DNA of 64,000 bases. Origin: an uncultured Aurantimonas sp. (GTDB lineage Bacteria; Pseudomonadota; Alphaproteobacteria; Rhizobiales; Rhizobiaceae). A model generated the notes under the pieces. The model did not search any database, had not been told where the DNA came from, and worked only from the letters and a program-made list of their open reading frames with translations. The position numbers and the translations under genes are program-made. Of this stretch, positions 7,634-17,128 are shown in pieces. Location: assembly GCA_947488615.1 (NCBI GenBank), contig CANKZU010000002.1, positions 310,001-374,000 on the forward strand, given 5' to 3'. The number at the start of each line of letters is the position of its first letter. Positions within the stretch are counted from its first letter, which is position 1.

Positions 7634-7650
7634 CTCTATCGCTCATAGAG
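7634..7650 (-). promoter_or_regulatory. Candidate operator of the HTH-S24 repressor
   Basis: CTCTAT and ATAGAG form a perfect 6-bp inverted repeat around CGCTC. Read on the minus strand it is followed directly by GTATATATTCC, which holds a possible -10. The position suggests autoregulation; no second copy was seen nearby. Confidence 0.4.
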
Positions 7651-7847
7651 TGCCGAGCAAGCCTTGTCCATATCGCAACGTCAAATTTCACCGGAAATAG
7701 CGCGGCGATGCACAATAGCAGAGAATTCGTGCGACGAAAGGTTCGGCCGGAACCACATCCCGATTATGCTATTCCTGAGATAGGTTTTCTCAATGACCGG
7801 CCGGTTCAATCCGTCAGCGGCGAGAGGGCGCGGGATCGAACAAGCGG

Positions 7848-8903
7848 ATGGATCGGCGGATGGACGGCAAATTTATGGCACATACCAGCGACGAGATGCG
7901 CCGCCGGGCCAGTGAACCGGGCAGGGGCCGCGAGGCCGCCGGGCCCTTCTCGATTCCCTGGAAGGGTTGGAAAGATATCCTCCTCAGGATCTACCACTCG
8001 TTCTGGGATGATCGGGTGATGCTGATCGCGGCGGGGGCGACCTTCTATCTGCTCCTGGCGCTATTTCCGGCCTTCGCGGTGTTCGTCTCGCTTTACGGCT
8101 ACGTCAACGATCCGGCGACGATCAGCGAGCATATCGCCTTTGCCGGCCGTTTCCTGCCACAGGCCGGGACCGAACTTCTTCAGGCGCAACTCGACAACCT
8201 GGTCAATCAGAACCCCTCTTCCCTGTCGATCGGCTTCATCTTCGGCTCCCTGTTCGCGCTGTGGAGCGCCAATAATGGCATCAAGACGCTGTTCGAGGCG
8301 ATGAACGTCGCCTATGGCGAGAGCGAAAGACGCAGTTTCATCAAGCTCAATCTCATCGCGCTCTGCTTCACCCTCGGCGCGATCTTCATCGGCATCGTTC
8401 TGATCACCACCGTCGGCGTCGTCCCGGCGGTGATGGCCCTGTTCGGTCTGCGCGGTTTCACCGAAACCCTGATCGCCGCGATGCGCTGGCCGGTGGTTTT
8501 CCTTCTGATCGTGGTGGCGATCGCCCTGATCTATCGCTATGGACCGAGCCGCAATCGCGCCCGGTGGAGCTGGGTGCTGTTCGGCGCCGTGCTGGCGGCG
8601 GTCGTCTGGGTGGGCGCCTCGATCGGCTTTTCCTGGTATCTTCAGAACTTCGCCAACTACAACGCGATGTACGGTTCCCTCGGCGCCGTGATCGGCTTCA
8701 TGATGTGGGTTTGGATCTCCTCGCTGATCTTCATCATCGGGGCGGAGGTCAATGCCGAGATGGAGCATCAGACGGCCCAGGACACGACCAAGCCTCCGGC
8801 CAAACCCATCGGCACGCGCGGCGCGCGCGTGGCGGATACGGTGGGTCAGAGTTCGCGACGCAATCCCGACCCGACCGCCGAGAAGCGCGGGTTTTTCGGT
8901 TGA
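7848..8903 (+). CDS. YihY/BrkB family inner-membrane protein
   Basis: The roughly 350-residue protein has the family's six-helix pattern. Recognisable segments are WDDRVMLIAAGATFYLLLALFP, the loop SLSIGFIFGSLFALWSANNGIKTLFEAMNVAY, and the end YGSLGAVIGFMMWVWISSLIFIIGAEVNAE. The function of the family is unsettled; it was once annotated as ribonuclease BN by mistake. ATG 7848, 7863 and 7875 are all in frame and none has a clear ribosome binding site, so the first few residues are uncertain. It is divergent from the S24 repressor, which could control it. Confidence 0.88.
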   Translation: MDRRMDGKFMAHTSDEMRRRASEPGRGREAAGPFSIPWKGWKDILLRIYHSFWDDRVMLIAAGATFYLLLALFPAFAVFVSLYGYVNDPATISEHIAFAGRFLPQAGTELLQAQLDNLVNQNPSSLSIGFIFGSLFALWSANNGIKTLFEAMNVAYGESERRSFIKLNLIALCFTLGAIFIGIVLITTVGVVPAVMALFGLRGFTETLIAAMRWPVVFLLIVVAIALIYRYGPSRNRARWSWVLFGAVLAAVVWVGASIGFSWYLQNFANYNAMYGSLGAVIGFMMWVWISSLIFIIGAEVNAEMEHQTAQDTTKPPAKPIGTRGARVADTVGQSSRRNPDPTAEKRGFFG

Positions 8904-9096
8904 TCACCCCGGTCTGCGTCCCCGATCCGTGTCCTTCTCAGCGGTCTGGTCGAGTCGCCCGCACGTCGGATTCGTCGCAAACCAGACGGCGACGCCCGCG
9001 TTGATGGGGTAAGCGGCGCAATGCTCGGCGTGGCCGCGGACCATCCCCGCAAGTGGGTGCCCGGCTCCCTCTGAGGTCGACGTTTCGGGAGGCATC

Positions 9097-10476
9097 ATGT
9101 CCGTCAGCTTTTTCGAGCTTTTCAAGATCGGGATCGGCCCGTCGTCCTCGCACACGGTCGGGCCGATGTGGGCGGCGAGGCGCTACCTGGATCGCCTTGA
9201 CGATCGCGGGTTGAAGGGTGCGGCGGCGCGGATCGTCGTCAAACTCTACGGCTCGCTGGCACTGACCGGAAAGGGGCACGGCACCGACAAGGCGGTAATG
9301 CTCGGCCTGGCCGGGCTCAAGCCCGACACGCTCGATCCGGACGACGCGGAGGATCTCTACGTCTATATCAGCGACAAGGGCGAATTGCAGCTTGATCGCG
9401 GGCAGCGCATCGCCTTTCGCGAGGGCGCGGAGCTGCTGCTGCTCAAGCGCGAGCGGCTGCCTCACCATTCCAACGGCATGCGTTTTGCCGCCTTCGACGC
9501 GGCGGGGGCGGAAATCGACACCGCCGACTACTACTCTGTCGGCGGCGGTTTCGTGATGTCGGCCGAAGACGCCGCCGGCGAGGCGCCGGTTCTGACCAAC
9601 GCGCGGACGCCCTATGAATTCGGCTCCGCCGACCGGCTTCTGGAAATCTGCGAAGCCGAAGGCCTGTCGATCGCGGCACTGGTGCTCGCCAACGAGGAAA
9701 CCTGGCGCTCCAAGTCCGAGGTCCGCGACGGTATCCTGGCCATCCGAGACGCGATGTTCGATTCGATCGAACGCGGCTGCCGCATGGAAGGGATTCTGCC
9801 GGGTGGCCTCAAGGTGCGTCGGCGCGCCAAGCAGCTTCACGGCGAACTTTTGAAACGCCCGGAAAGAGCATTGCGGGACCCGCTGACGACGCTCGATTGG
9901 GTCAACCTCTACGCGCTCGCCGTCAACGAGGAGAACGCCGCCGGCGGGCGGGTCGTGACCGCGCCGACCAATGGTGCCGCCGGCGTCATTCCGGCGGTGC
10001 TCGCCTATTACGAGCGCTTCGTCCATGGCGCGTCCGACGATGGGGTAGTGGATTTCATGGCGACTGCCGCGGCGATCGGGGCGCTCTACAAACAGAACGC
10101 CTCGATCTCGGCGGCCGAAATGGGCTGCCAGGGGGAGGTGGGCGTCGCCTGCTCGATGGCCGCGGGGGCGCTTTGCGCCGTCCTCGGCGGAACGCCCCGG
10201 CAGGTCGAGAACGCCGCCGAGATCGCCATGGAGCACAATCTGGGGCTGACCTGCGACCCGATCGGCGGGCTTGTCCAGATTCCTTGCATCGAGCGCAACA
10301 CCATGGGCGCGGTCAAGGCGATCAACGCCGCGCGGCTGGCCCTCAAGGGCGACGGCACGCATTTCGTCTCGCTCGACAGCGTCATCGAGACCATGCGCCA
10401 GACCGGCGTCGACATGAGCGAGAAATACAAGGAGACCGCCCTCGGCGGCCTCGCGGTGAACGTCACGCTTTGCTGA
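9097..10476 (+). CDS. sdaA: L-serine dehydratase (L-serine ammonia-lyase), iron-sulfur type
   Basis: The 459-residue enzyme turns L-serine into pyruvate and ammonia. It has the fused beta plus alpha arrangement: [14 protein letters not shown] near the start and the catalytic alpha part in the C-terminal half. The cluster-binding cysteines are visible in [17 protein letters not shown] and in [16 protein letters not shown]. Length matches single-chain SdaA. GGGAGG sits seven bases before the ATG. It stands alone between YihY and the convergent SH3 gene. Confidence 0.95.
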
Positions 10477-10494
10477 GGTGGCTTGTGACCTGAT

Positions 10495-10522
10495 ATCCGG
10501 GGCGTTCACACACGTCCCGGAT
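10495..10522. terminator. Stem-loop between convergent sdaA and SH3 genes
   Basis: ATCCGGGGCG pairs with CGTCCCGGAT (one G-T pair) around an 8-base loop. Neither strand has a following T-run, so it may act as a 3'-end stabiliser or a weak terminator serving both genes. Confidence 0.5.
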
Positions 10523-10550
10523 GGGGAAGCACAAATCTTGGTTCGCAAGG

Positions 10551-11639
10551 TCAGCCTTTGCGGCTGACGAAGCTCTTGAAGACGAAGCCACGCTTGCCGT
10601 CGGCGGACACCTCGCACCACAGATCGCAACCGAGAACCTTGACTGTGCGTCCCTTGGGCAGCACGGCGATCACCTTGGCGCCGTTGTCCGGTTTTGCCCG
10701 CATGTTGACCGCGACCTTGATGCTGGCCGTGGGCTTGGCCTCCGGCTCGGCCTGGGGCTCGGCGTCCGTGCCAGCCGCCGCCTCGATCGCCGCGGAATCT
10801 TCGGCCGTCGTCTCCAACGCGGCGATCTCTGCCGCGTCATAGCCTGCCGTCGGCTCGCTGACCGGGCTCGCCGGATCGGTCTCCGGGATCGCCCAACGCG
10901 CCATATCGGGCGTTCCATCCGCGCCGACCGGCGCACTGACGATCGGACGTTGGCCGACGAGCGACGTGATACTTCCGGTCGTCAAAAGATCCGCCGACAT
11001 GCCGGCGGCGGCTTCGCTCGGTGCCGAAGGCAGACGCAGGGCGAGCGCCACCGCCACCGCATCGCTGTTCGGCGCGGGCGCGTCAGCCGCACTCTTCGGC
11101 AGGTCTTCGGTGGTGGGTCGAAGCCGCGCATCGGTTTCTGCCGCCGGGGCGGTGATCGATTCGGCCGACACCTTCCGGGGGGTCTCCAACGTCGCCACCC
11201 GCGTGTCGCTGGCGGACGACGTCATGGCCGTCTCGACAGGCGTGCGAGCGGCCGATGCCAAGGCTGCGGTCGCGCTTTCCGCTGCCGGTGCGCGAGCGGT
11301 CATCGCGGCCGGGCCGGTGGAGGCGGCATCGCCGCCCGAAGACATGGCCAGCAAAGCGACCGCGCCGACAGTCGCGGCCGACACGAGTGTCATCGTCAGA
11401 TACGCGGCGACCGGTCTGCGCCGCAGACCTCCCACCGGATCACGAGGTTCCCATCGGTTCGGCTTGTTCCGCGTCAGTCCCGCGCTTGGCTTACGGCGTG
11501 AGAAAAAGCGTGCGAAACCTGCGCCTTCACGCGTTTCAGCTTGCGCCTGCTCGTAGTCGGTCCGGCGCTCAGCCAGCCGTTTCAACAGCTCAGCCTCGCT
11601 CGCGCGTCCCCCGCTTTGCAATCCATCCCCTGTCGTCAT
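10551..11639 (-). CDS. Membrane protein with C-terminal bacterial SH3 domain
   Basis: The 362-residue protein has a charged cytoplasmic N-terminus (about 1-75), one transmembrane helix (AAYLTMTLVSAATVGAVALLA, about 78-98), a long Ala/Thr/Pro-rich periplasmic stretch (about 100-290) and an SH3b domain at the end (KVAVNMRAKPDNGAKVIAVLPKGRTVKVLG). SH3b domains often bind cell-wall peptides. The Ala-rich region is compositionally biased and gives no functional clue. AAGGAG lies eight bases before the ATG. No operon partner is evident. Confidence 0.82.
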   Translation of the reverse strand: MTTGDGLQSGGRASEAELLKRLAERRTDYEQAQAETREGAGFARFFSRRKPSAGLTRNKPNRWEPRDPVGGLRRRPVAAYLTMTLVSAATVGAVALLAMSSGGDAASTGPAAMTARAPAAESATAALASAARTPVETAMTSSASDTRVATLETPRKVSAESITAPAAETDARLRPTTEDLPKSAADAPAPNSDAVAVALALRLPSAPSEAAAGMSADLLTTGSITSLVGQRPIVSAPVGADGTPDMARWAIPETDPASPVSEPTAGYDAAEIAALETTAEDSAAIEAAAGTDAEPQAEPEAKPTASIKVAVNMRAKPDNGAKVIAVLPKGRTVKVLGCDLWCEVSADGKRGFVFKSFVSRKG

Positions 11640-11922
11640 CGAGACGTCTCCTTGCCGACCCCCCTCTCGGGCCGGGCGTTCATCCGCCGCACCGGTTCAA
11701 GGTCGCAATCCCTCGACAGGCCCGTCTGACCTGCCATGCGCGATATCCCTATGCGAAGATTAAACCCGCGAATTATGGCCAATCAGCGGTCTGACCGACT
11801 CAAATTCGCCGGCAAGCCGACTCTTTTTGCGTTTTCCGGCTCGACAACCGGCTCAGCCGGGTGGCGGAGCCGCCCCGGATCGCGGCCGCCGCGTGGGTCA
11901 TCATCCCGGTTCGACGCTTGCC

Positions 11923-14130
11923 TCAGGCAGCCGTCGCCCGGGACGCCTTCGGCGGAAAGCGACCGTAAAAGCTCTCGCCCTTCTCCGCCATCTCCCGCAA
12001 CAGCGGCGTCGGCCGGAAACGCTCGCCATGCCGGTCCGCCAGCTTGTCGCAGAGCGCCACGAAGGCTTTGACGCCCATGCCGTCGATATAGCTGATCGTG
12101 CCGCCGGTGTAGGGCGCGTAGCCGAAGCCGAGGATCGAGCCGACATCGGCCTCGCGCGGATCGACGACGACGCCTTCCTCCATGGTGCGGGCGGCCTCCA
12201 GCGCCATCGTCGCGAGGAAGCGCTGCTGCAATTCCGCGAAGTCGATGCCGTCGACCGGCTGCTGCTCGAACATCAGCTTCAGGCCCGGCCACAGCGACTT
12301 CTTGGCGGGCTTGGCCGGATAATCGTAAAAGCCCTTGCCGGCCTTGCGGCCGAGCCGGCCGTCGCTGTTCATCTGCTCCACCAGCTTGAAATGGTGCGGG
12401 TCGACGGAATCATCGCCCATGTCGCGCATGGTCGCCTTCATGATCCGAAGCGACAGATCGACGGCGGTCTCGTCGTTGAGGGCGAGCGGGCCGACCGGCA
12501 TGCCGGCGAACTTCGCCGCGTTCTCGATCATCGCTGGTGGAATGCCCTCGACCAGCATGTCGTAGGCTTCCGACATGTAACGCAGCACGCAGCGATTGGC
12601 GAAGAAGCCACGGGTGTCGTTGACCACGATCGGCGTCTTCTTGATCGCCCGCACGAAGTCGAGCGCGACCGCCAGCGCCTTGTCGCCGGTCTTTTCGCCG
12701 AGGATCACCTCGGTCAGCATCATCCGGTCGACCGGCGAGAAGAAGTGGATGCCGATGAAGCGCTCCGGATCGTCGAAGGCTTCGGCAAGACCGGTGATCG
12801 GGATCGTCGAGGTGTTGGAGGCGTAGATTGCGGTTTTCGGCAGGACGGCGGCGACCTTGCGGGTCACCTCGGCCTTGACGTCGCGATCCTCGAACACCGC
12901 CTCGACGACGAGGTCGGCGCCTTTCAGCGCATCATAGTCTGGTGTGGCAATGATCCTGGCGAGCACCGCCTCGGCCTGTTCCTTGCCGGCGCGCCCCTGA
13001 CCGACGAGCTTGTCCATCAGTGTCTTCGAATGCGCCTTGCCCTTGTCGGCGGCGTCCTGATCGCGGTCGATCAGCACCACGTCGAGGCCGCCCTGCGCCG
13101 CAACATAGGCAATGCCCGCACCCATGAAGCCGGCGCCGACGATACCGATTTTCTTCAACTGCGAGGCGGGCACGTTCGCCGGTCGGCGCGCGCCCTTGTT
13201 CAGCTCCTGCATGGAGACGAACAGCGAGCGGATCATCATCGCCGCCTCGGTCGTCTGCAGGACCTCGGTGAAGTAGCGCTGCTCGACCCGCAACGCCGCG
13301 TCGATCGGCAAAAGCAGGCCCTCATAGACGCATTTCACGATGGCGCGGGCACCGGGATAATTGTCGTTGGTCTCCTTGCGGTAGAGCGAGGCGACCGCCG
13401 GCCAGACCTGTGCCCCTTGCGCCGAATAGACCGGCCCGGATGGCAGCTTGAAGCCTTTCTGGTCCCAGGGCTGCACCGGTGACAATCCGGCCTTGAGCAT
13501 CTCCCTGGCCTTGGCGACGAGGTCGCTTGCGGGCACGACCGCGTCGATCAGCTTCATGCCCTTGGCCTTCTCGGCCGAAAGCGTCGAGCCCTTCAGCAGC
13601 ATCTGCAACGCCGACTGAGTGTCGGTCAGGCGCGGCACGCGCTGGGTGCCGCCGGCCCCCGGAAAAATCCCGACCTTGACCTCCGGCAGTCCCATCTTGG
13701 CGCCGGCCGCCGCCACGCGGCCGTGGCAGGCCAATGCGAGTTCGAGGCCGCCGCCCATGCAGGTGCCGTTGATCGCCGCGACGAAGGGCTTGCCGCAGGT
13801 CTCCAGCTTGCGCCAGAGCCAGGACATGCGCCCGACGCCGTCGAACAGCTCCTGGATCGCCGCGTCCTTGTCCTCGCGCTTCTTCGCCTCGAAGCTTGCG
13901 AACATGCCGGACAGCATCTTGAGGTCGGCACCGCCGGTGAAGGAGCCGGTCTTGCCCGAGGTGATGACGGCGCCCTTGATCGCAGCGTTGGCGACGATCT
14001 GATCGACGATGCGGTCGATCTCCTCCATCACCGCCGCTGTGAAGACGTTCATCGACCGGTCGGGCATGTCCCAAATGATCAGCGCGATGCCGTCGGCATC
14101 GGTTTCGACGGTGAAGTTCTGGTAGCTCAT
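11923..14130 (-). CDS. fadJ: Fatty-acid oxidation complex alpha subunit: enoyl-CoA hydratase / 3-hydroxyacyl-CoA dehydrogenase
   Basis: The 735-residue bifunctional enzyme catalyses hydration of enoyl-CoA and NAD-dependent oxidation of the 3-hydroxyacyl-CoA. The N-terminal crotonase domain (about 5-200) shows [19 protein letters not shown] and [11 protein letters not shown]. The NAD site is [19 protein letters not shown] (about 327-345); the C-terminal 3HCDH domains include [14 protein letters not shown] and [10 protein letters not shown]. The frame extends upstream to 14301, but ATG 14130 with GGAG just before it fits the family start. It would follow the thiolase gene in a normal fad operon but is separated by an EAL gene and an AT-rich ORF. 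Confidence 0.93.
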   Translation of the reverse strand: MSYQNFTVETDADGIALIIWDMPDRSMNVFTAAVMEEIDRIVDQIVANAAIKGAVITSGKTGSFTGGADLKMLSGMFASFEAKKREDKDAAIQELFDGVGRMSWLWRKLETCGKPFVAAINGTCMGGGLELALACHGRVAAAGAKMGLPEVKVGIFPGAGGTQRVPRLTDTQSALQMLLKGSTLSAEKAKGMKLIDAVVPASDLVAKAREMLKAGLSPVQPWDQKGFKLPSGPVYSAQGAQVWPAVASLYRKETNDNYPGARAIVKCVYEGLLLPIDAALRVEQRYFTEVLQTTEAAMMIRSLFVSMQELNKGARRPANVPASQLKKIGIVGAGFMGAGIAYVAAQGGLDVVLIDRDQDAADKGKAHSKTLMDKLVGQGRAGKEQAEAVLARIIATPDYDALKGADLVVEAVFEDRDVKAEVTRKVAAVLPKTAIYASNTSTIPITGLAEAFDDPERFIGIHFFSPVDRMMLTEVILGEKTGDKALAVALDFVRAIKKTPIVVNDTRGFFANRCVLRYMSEAYDMLVEGIPPAMIENAAKFAGMPVGPLALNDETAVDLSLRIMKATMRDMGDDSVDPHHFKLVEQMNSDGRLGRKAGKGFYDYPAKPAKKSLWPGLKLMFEQQPVDGIDFAELQQRFLATMALEAARTMEEGVVVDPREADVGSILGFGYAPYTGGTISYIDGMGVKAFVALCDKLADRHGERFRPTPLLREMAEKGESFYGRFPPKASRATAA

Positions 14131-14290
14131 TGGTCCGCTCCCGGTCTTGTCTGTCGGCGTCGATTGCCGGCTGAGGAAATTCTTGCCTGCCAGCCGCATC
14201 GGGCCGGACAAGGCGATCGTGTTTTCAGATTTGTGAAACCGTTGTTTGGTAAGGTTGTCCAATGATCGATCGCCGCGAGGAACCGAATCC

Positions 14291-15070
14291 ATGACCGCCA
14301 AATGCGAGGGCTGCCAGAACTCCCGCCGCCTCGACTTCGACTTCTCGATGGCTTTCCAGCCGATCTACGACGTCACCGCCGAGCGGGTCTGGGGCTATGA
14401 GGCGCTGGTTCGCGGCCTGGCGGGCGAGGGGGCCTACGCGATCCTGTCGAAGGTCGAGCCCGAGCAGCGGTACCGGTTCGACCAGGCCTGCCGGGTGAAG
14501 GCGATCGAACTCGCCAGCCGGCTGATCCAACCCGGCAGCGGAACGAAGCTGTCGATCAACTTCATGCCGAATGCCGTCTACGAACCGGCGGCGTGTCTTC
14601 GCGCGACGCTGGCCGCCGCCAGGAAGGTCAGCTTCCCGCTGGATTCGATCATGTTCGAATTCACCGAGGACGAGAAGGTCTCCGACATCAGCCACTTGCA
14701 GAACATCATCACCGAATACCGCCGGGTGGGCTTCATCACGGCGCTCGACGATTTCGGTGCCGGTTATGCGGGGCTGGGGCTGCTCGCCGACTTCCAGCCC
14801 GATCTCATCAAGATCGACATGAAGCTGGTGCGCGGCATCGACACCTCGCGTGCCCGCCAGGCGATCATCGCGGCGATGTTGTTCGTTGCGCGTGAGCTTG
14901 GCATCACCGTGCTGGCCGAAGGCGTCGAGACGGAGGCCGAATTCGTCAACCTGAAAGCGGCGGGCGTCAAACTCTTCCAGGGCTACTGGTTCGCCAAGCC
15001 GGCCTTCGAGGCTTTGCCCGCTCTCGGTCCAGACGTCGGCACGCAGGTCATGCGTCACCATTACGCCTGA
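14291..15070 (+). CDS. EAL-domain c-di-GMP phosphodiesterase
   Basis: The 259-residue protein is almost entirely one EAL domain, which hydrolyses cyclic di-GMP. Metal and catalytic positions appear intact: GYEALVRG, SINFMPNAVY, FEFTEDEKV, LDDFGAGYAG, LIKIDM and AEGVETEAEF. An N-terminal CEGCQ holds a CxxC pair of unknown role, perhaps redox or metal. ATG 14291 is chosen because AGGA lies about ten bases upstream and the longer frame begins at a TTG. It lies on the opposite strand from, and between, two beta-oxidation genes; no functional tie to them is shown. Confidence 0.9.
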   Translation: MTAKCEGCQNSRRLDFDFSMAFQPIYDVTAERVWGYEALVRGLAGEGAYAILSKVEPEQRYRFDQACRVKAIELASRLIQPGSGTKLSINFMPNAVYEPAACLRATLAAARKVSFPLDSIMFEFTEDEKVSDISHLQNIITEYRRVGFITALDDFGAGYAGLGLLADFQPDLIKIDMKLVRGIDTSRARQAIIAAMLFVARELGITVLAEGVETEAEFVNLKAAGVKLFQGYWFAKPAFEALPALGPDVGTQVMRHHYA

Positions 15071-15107
15071 GCGGCTCTCAGTAAATGATCGCAGACATAC
15101 TCCCATT

Positions 15108-15647
15108 TTACACCTTTGTTCGACGACCCCGAGCCATTCTTTCGTCGATTAGCCTAGGATCATAATCGGCATAATCAATAATCTCACCGCCATCGGTATC
15201 GTCTACAATACTCTCCAAGGCGTCAGCCAAATATGAGCAGTAACGCGCCCATGATTTAGCTTCCTCTATGAATTCATCCGTGACATAAAATTCTTCGTGT
15301 CCCGTCATCATTTTGCTGAGAGCTTCAGCAAATCCTACCGGCCGCGAATATCGGTGATAGATCCCTGAGCTGATCAGATTCGCGGTGTTAAAATACTCGT
15401 TGGAGAATGAGCGATATATGGCTCCAATTCGACCTGGCTTAACCTCAAGATCGTCTTTTTCGATTTTCTCGATCGCCTCAAAAATAAATAGCGATGCGTA
15501 ATCAAGATCGGAGATCATGGATCGGATTACCTGCCGCGCCCGTGCCGTTTTTTCGCGGTCGATTTTTCTTATTTCTAGCCAGTGACTTAGTAGCTGAGCA
15601 GTAGTAGCGCCGAGAAATGCCATCGCGGCGATAAACAGACTACCCAC
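15108..15647 (-). CDS. Hypothetical membrane-anchored protein, AT-rich
   Basis: The roughly 179-residue protein has an N-terminal hydrophobic segment (LFIAAMAFLGATTAQLLSHWL) followed by basic EIRKIDREKTARARQ, so one helix with the rest probably cytoplasmic. The rest is helical and acidic and has no motif I recognise. GC content and codon choice (AAA, ATA, TTT, CTA) differ strongly from both neighbours, a sign of recent transfer. GTG 15647 starts three bases after the thiolase stop; a later ATG (residue 9) is an alternative. It probably depends on read-through from the fad operon. Confidence 0.6.
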   Translation of the reverse strand: MGSLFIAAMAFLGATTAQLLSHWLEIRKIDREKTARARQVIRSMISDLDYASLFIFEAIEKIEKDDLEVKPGRIGAIYRSFSNEYFNTANLISSGIYHRYSRPVGFAEALSKMMTGHEEFYVTDEFIEEAKSWARYCSYLADALESIVDDTDGGEIIDYADYDPRLIDERMARGRRTKV

Positions 15648-15650
15648 CTC

Positions 15651-16859
15651 CTACACCCGCTCGATGATCGTCGCCGTACCCATCCCTGCGCCGATGCAAA
15701 GCGTCACCAGCGCGATGGTCTTGTCCTGACGCTCCAGTTCGTCGAGCACCGTGCCGAGCACCATCGCCCCGGTCGCGCCGAGCGGATGGCCCATGGCGAT
15801 CGCCCCGCCATTCACGTTGATGATGTCGTGGTCGATATCGAACGCCTGCATGTAGCGGAGCACCACCGCCGCGAAAGCTTCGTTCAGCTCGAACAGGTCG
15901 ATGTCCGACAGCGATAGTCCCGATCGCTTGAGCAGCTTTTCCGTCACGTCCACCGGCCCGGTCAGCATCAGCGCCGGGTCCGAGCCGATATTGACGAAGG
16001 CCCTGATCCGGGCCCGCGGCTTCACGCCGAGGGACTCGCCGCCGGCCTTGGAGCCGACCAGCACAGCAGCCGCCCCGTCGACGATACCGGAGGAGTTGCC
16101 GGGATGGTGGACGTGGTTCACGGCCTCGATTTCAGGGTGGGGCTGGATGCCGACCGCATCATAGCCGCCCATTTCGCCATGCACGGCGAAGGAGGCGTTG
16201 AGGCTGCCGAGCGACTGCATGTCGGTGGACGGGCGCATGTGTTCGTCACGGTCGAGGATAGTCAGGCCGTTCTGGTCCTTGACCGGGATGACGGACTTGG
16301 CGAAGCGGCCTTCGTCCCAGGCCTTGCCGGCGCGCTTCTGGCTTTCCACGGCATAGGCGTCGACGTCGTCGCGGGAAAAGCCGTATTTCGTCGCGATGAG
16401 GTCGGCCGAGACCCCCTGCGGCATGAAGTAGGATGGAATGCCGACCGACGGGTCCATGATCCAGGCGCCGCCGGACATGCCCATGCCGACCCGCGACATC
16501 GACTCGACGCCACCCGCAATGACGATGTCGTCGGCTCCCTGCGCGACCTTGGCCGCGGCGAGATTGACCGCGTCGAGGCCGGACGCGCAAAACCTTGAAA
16601 TCTGCATGCCGGGGGCGGCGAAATCGTAACCGGCCTCGAAGGCTGACGCCTTGGGGATCACCGAGCCGGCCTCGCCGACCGGATCGACGCAGCCGAAGAT
16701 GATGTCGTCGACCGTCCTGGTGTCGAGGCCGTTGCGATCGCGCACCGCCTCGAGAACCTTGGCGCCGAGACGCACCGCCGGCACTTCGTGCAGCGCACCG
16801 TCCTTCTTGCCGCGGCCACGGGGGGTGCGGACGTGATCGTAGATGAAGGCGTCAGCCAT
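15651..16859 (-). CDS. fadA: Acetyl-CoA C-acyltransferase (thiolase)
   Basis: The 402-residue thiolase cleaves 3-ketoacyl-CoA to acetyl-CoA and a shortened acyl-CoA. The nucleophilic Cys is in [14 protein letters not shown] (about residue 91); the C-terminal [18 protein letters not shown] and [10 protein letters not shown] carry the His and second Cys. ATG 16859 is preferred over the upstream frame because GGAGG precedes it and [20 protein letters not shown] is the usual beginning of this group. It overlaps the small RHH-like gene upstream by 8 bp, implying coupled translation, and works with FadJ and the acyl-CoA dehydrogenase. Confidence 0.93.
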   Translation of the reverse strand: MADAFIYDHVRTPRGRGKKDGALHEVPAVRLGAKVLEAVRDRNGLDTRTVDDIIFGCVDPVGEAGSVIPKASAFEAGYDFAAPGMQISRFCASGLDAVNLAAAKVAQGADDIVIAGGVESMSRVGMGMSGGAWIMDPSVGIPSYFMPQGVSADLIATKYGFSRDDVDAYAVESQKRAGKAWDEGRFAKSVIPVKDQNGLTILDRDEHMRPSTDMQSLGSLNASFAVHGEMGGYDAVGIQPHPEIEAVNHVHHPGNSSGIVDGAAAVLVGSKAGGESLGVKPRARIRAFVNIGSDPALMLTGPVDVTEKLLKRSGLSLSDIDLFELNEAFAAVVLRYMQAFDIDHDIINVNGGAIAMGHPLGATGAMVLGTVLDELERQDKTIALVTLCIGAGMGTATIIERV

Positions 16860-17106
16860 CGGGTTCCTCCAATTTGCGGGCGCCCATGCCGCCAGGCGAC
16901 GGCGCACCATAGTCTGAGATGAAATCGTCGAAGACCCGGGCGAGCCGGTCCGGGTCGGCATAATCGTCGAGGCGCGACAACAGCACCGTCAGGAGATAAT
17001 TGTTCGACAGGCCATAGTCCGAATTCAGTGCCCGCAGCCGTTCATAGGCCTCTTCCGTCAGTGCGACGGACATTCGCTTCGGCAAGGGCAGGCGCTTCGT
17101 CGCCAT
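16852..17106 (-). CDS. Small ribbon-helix-helix-like protein in the fad operon
   Basis: The 84-residue protein has RMSVALTEEAYERLRALNSDYGLSNNYLLTVLLSRLDDY (in part), a short strand and two helices like the RHH/CopG fold. It could bind DNA or be a small adaptor. It lies between the acyl-CoA dehydrogenase (22 bp away) and thiolase genes, overlapping the latter's start by 8 bp. I know of no assigned function. Confidence 0.7.
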   Translation of the reverse strand: MATKRLPLPKRMSVALTEEAYERLRALNSDYGLSNNYLLTVLLSRLDDYADPDRLARVFDDFISDYGAPSPGGMGARKLEEPDG

Positions 17107-17128
17107 CTCGGTCTCCTCGCGCCGAAGG

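Noticed and set aside
8904..9155. Minus-strand 83-codon frame before sdaA
   Set aside because: It overlaps the sdaA start region, has no ribosome binding site and looks non-coding.
11827..13482. Plus-strand frame of 551 codons
   Set aside because: Antisense shadow of the FadJ-type gene in GC-rich DNA; no motifs.
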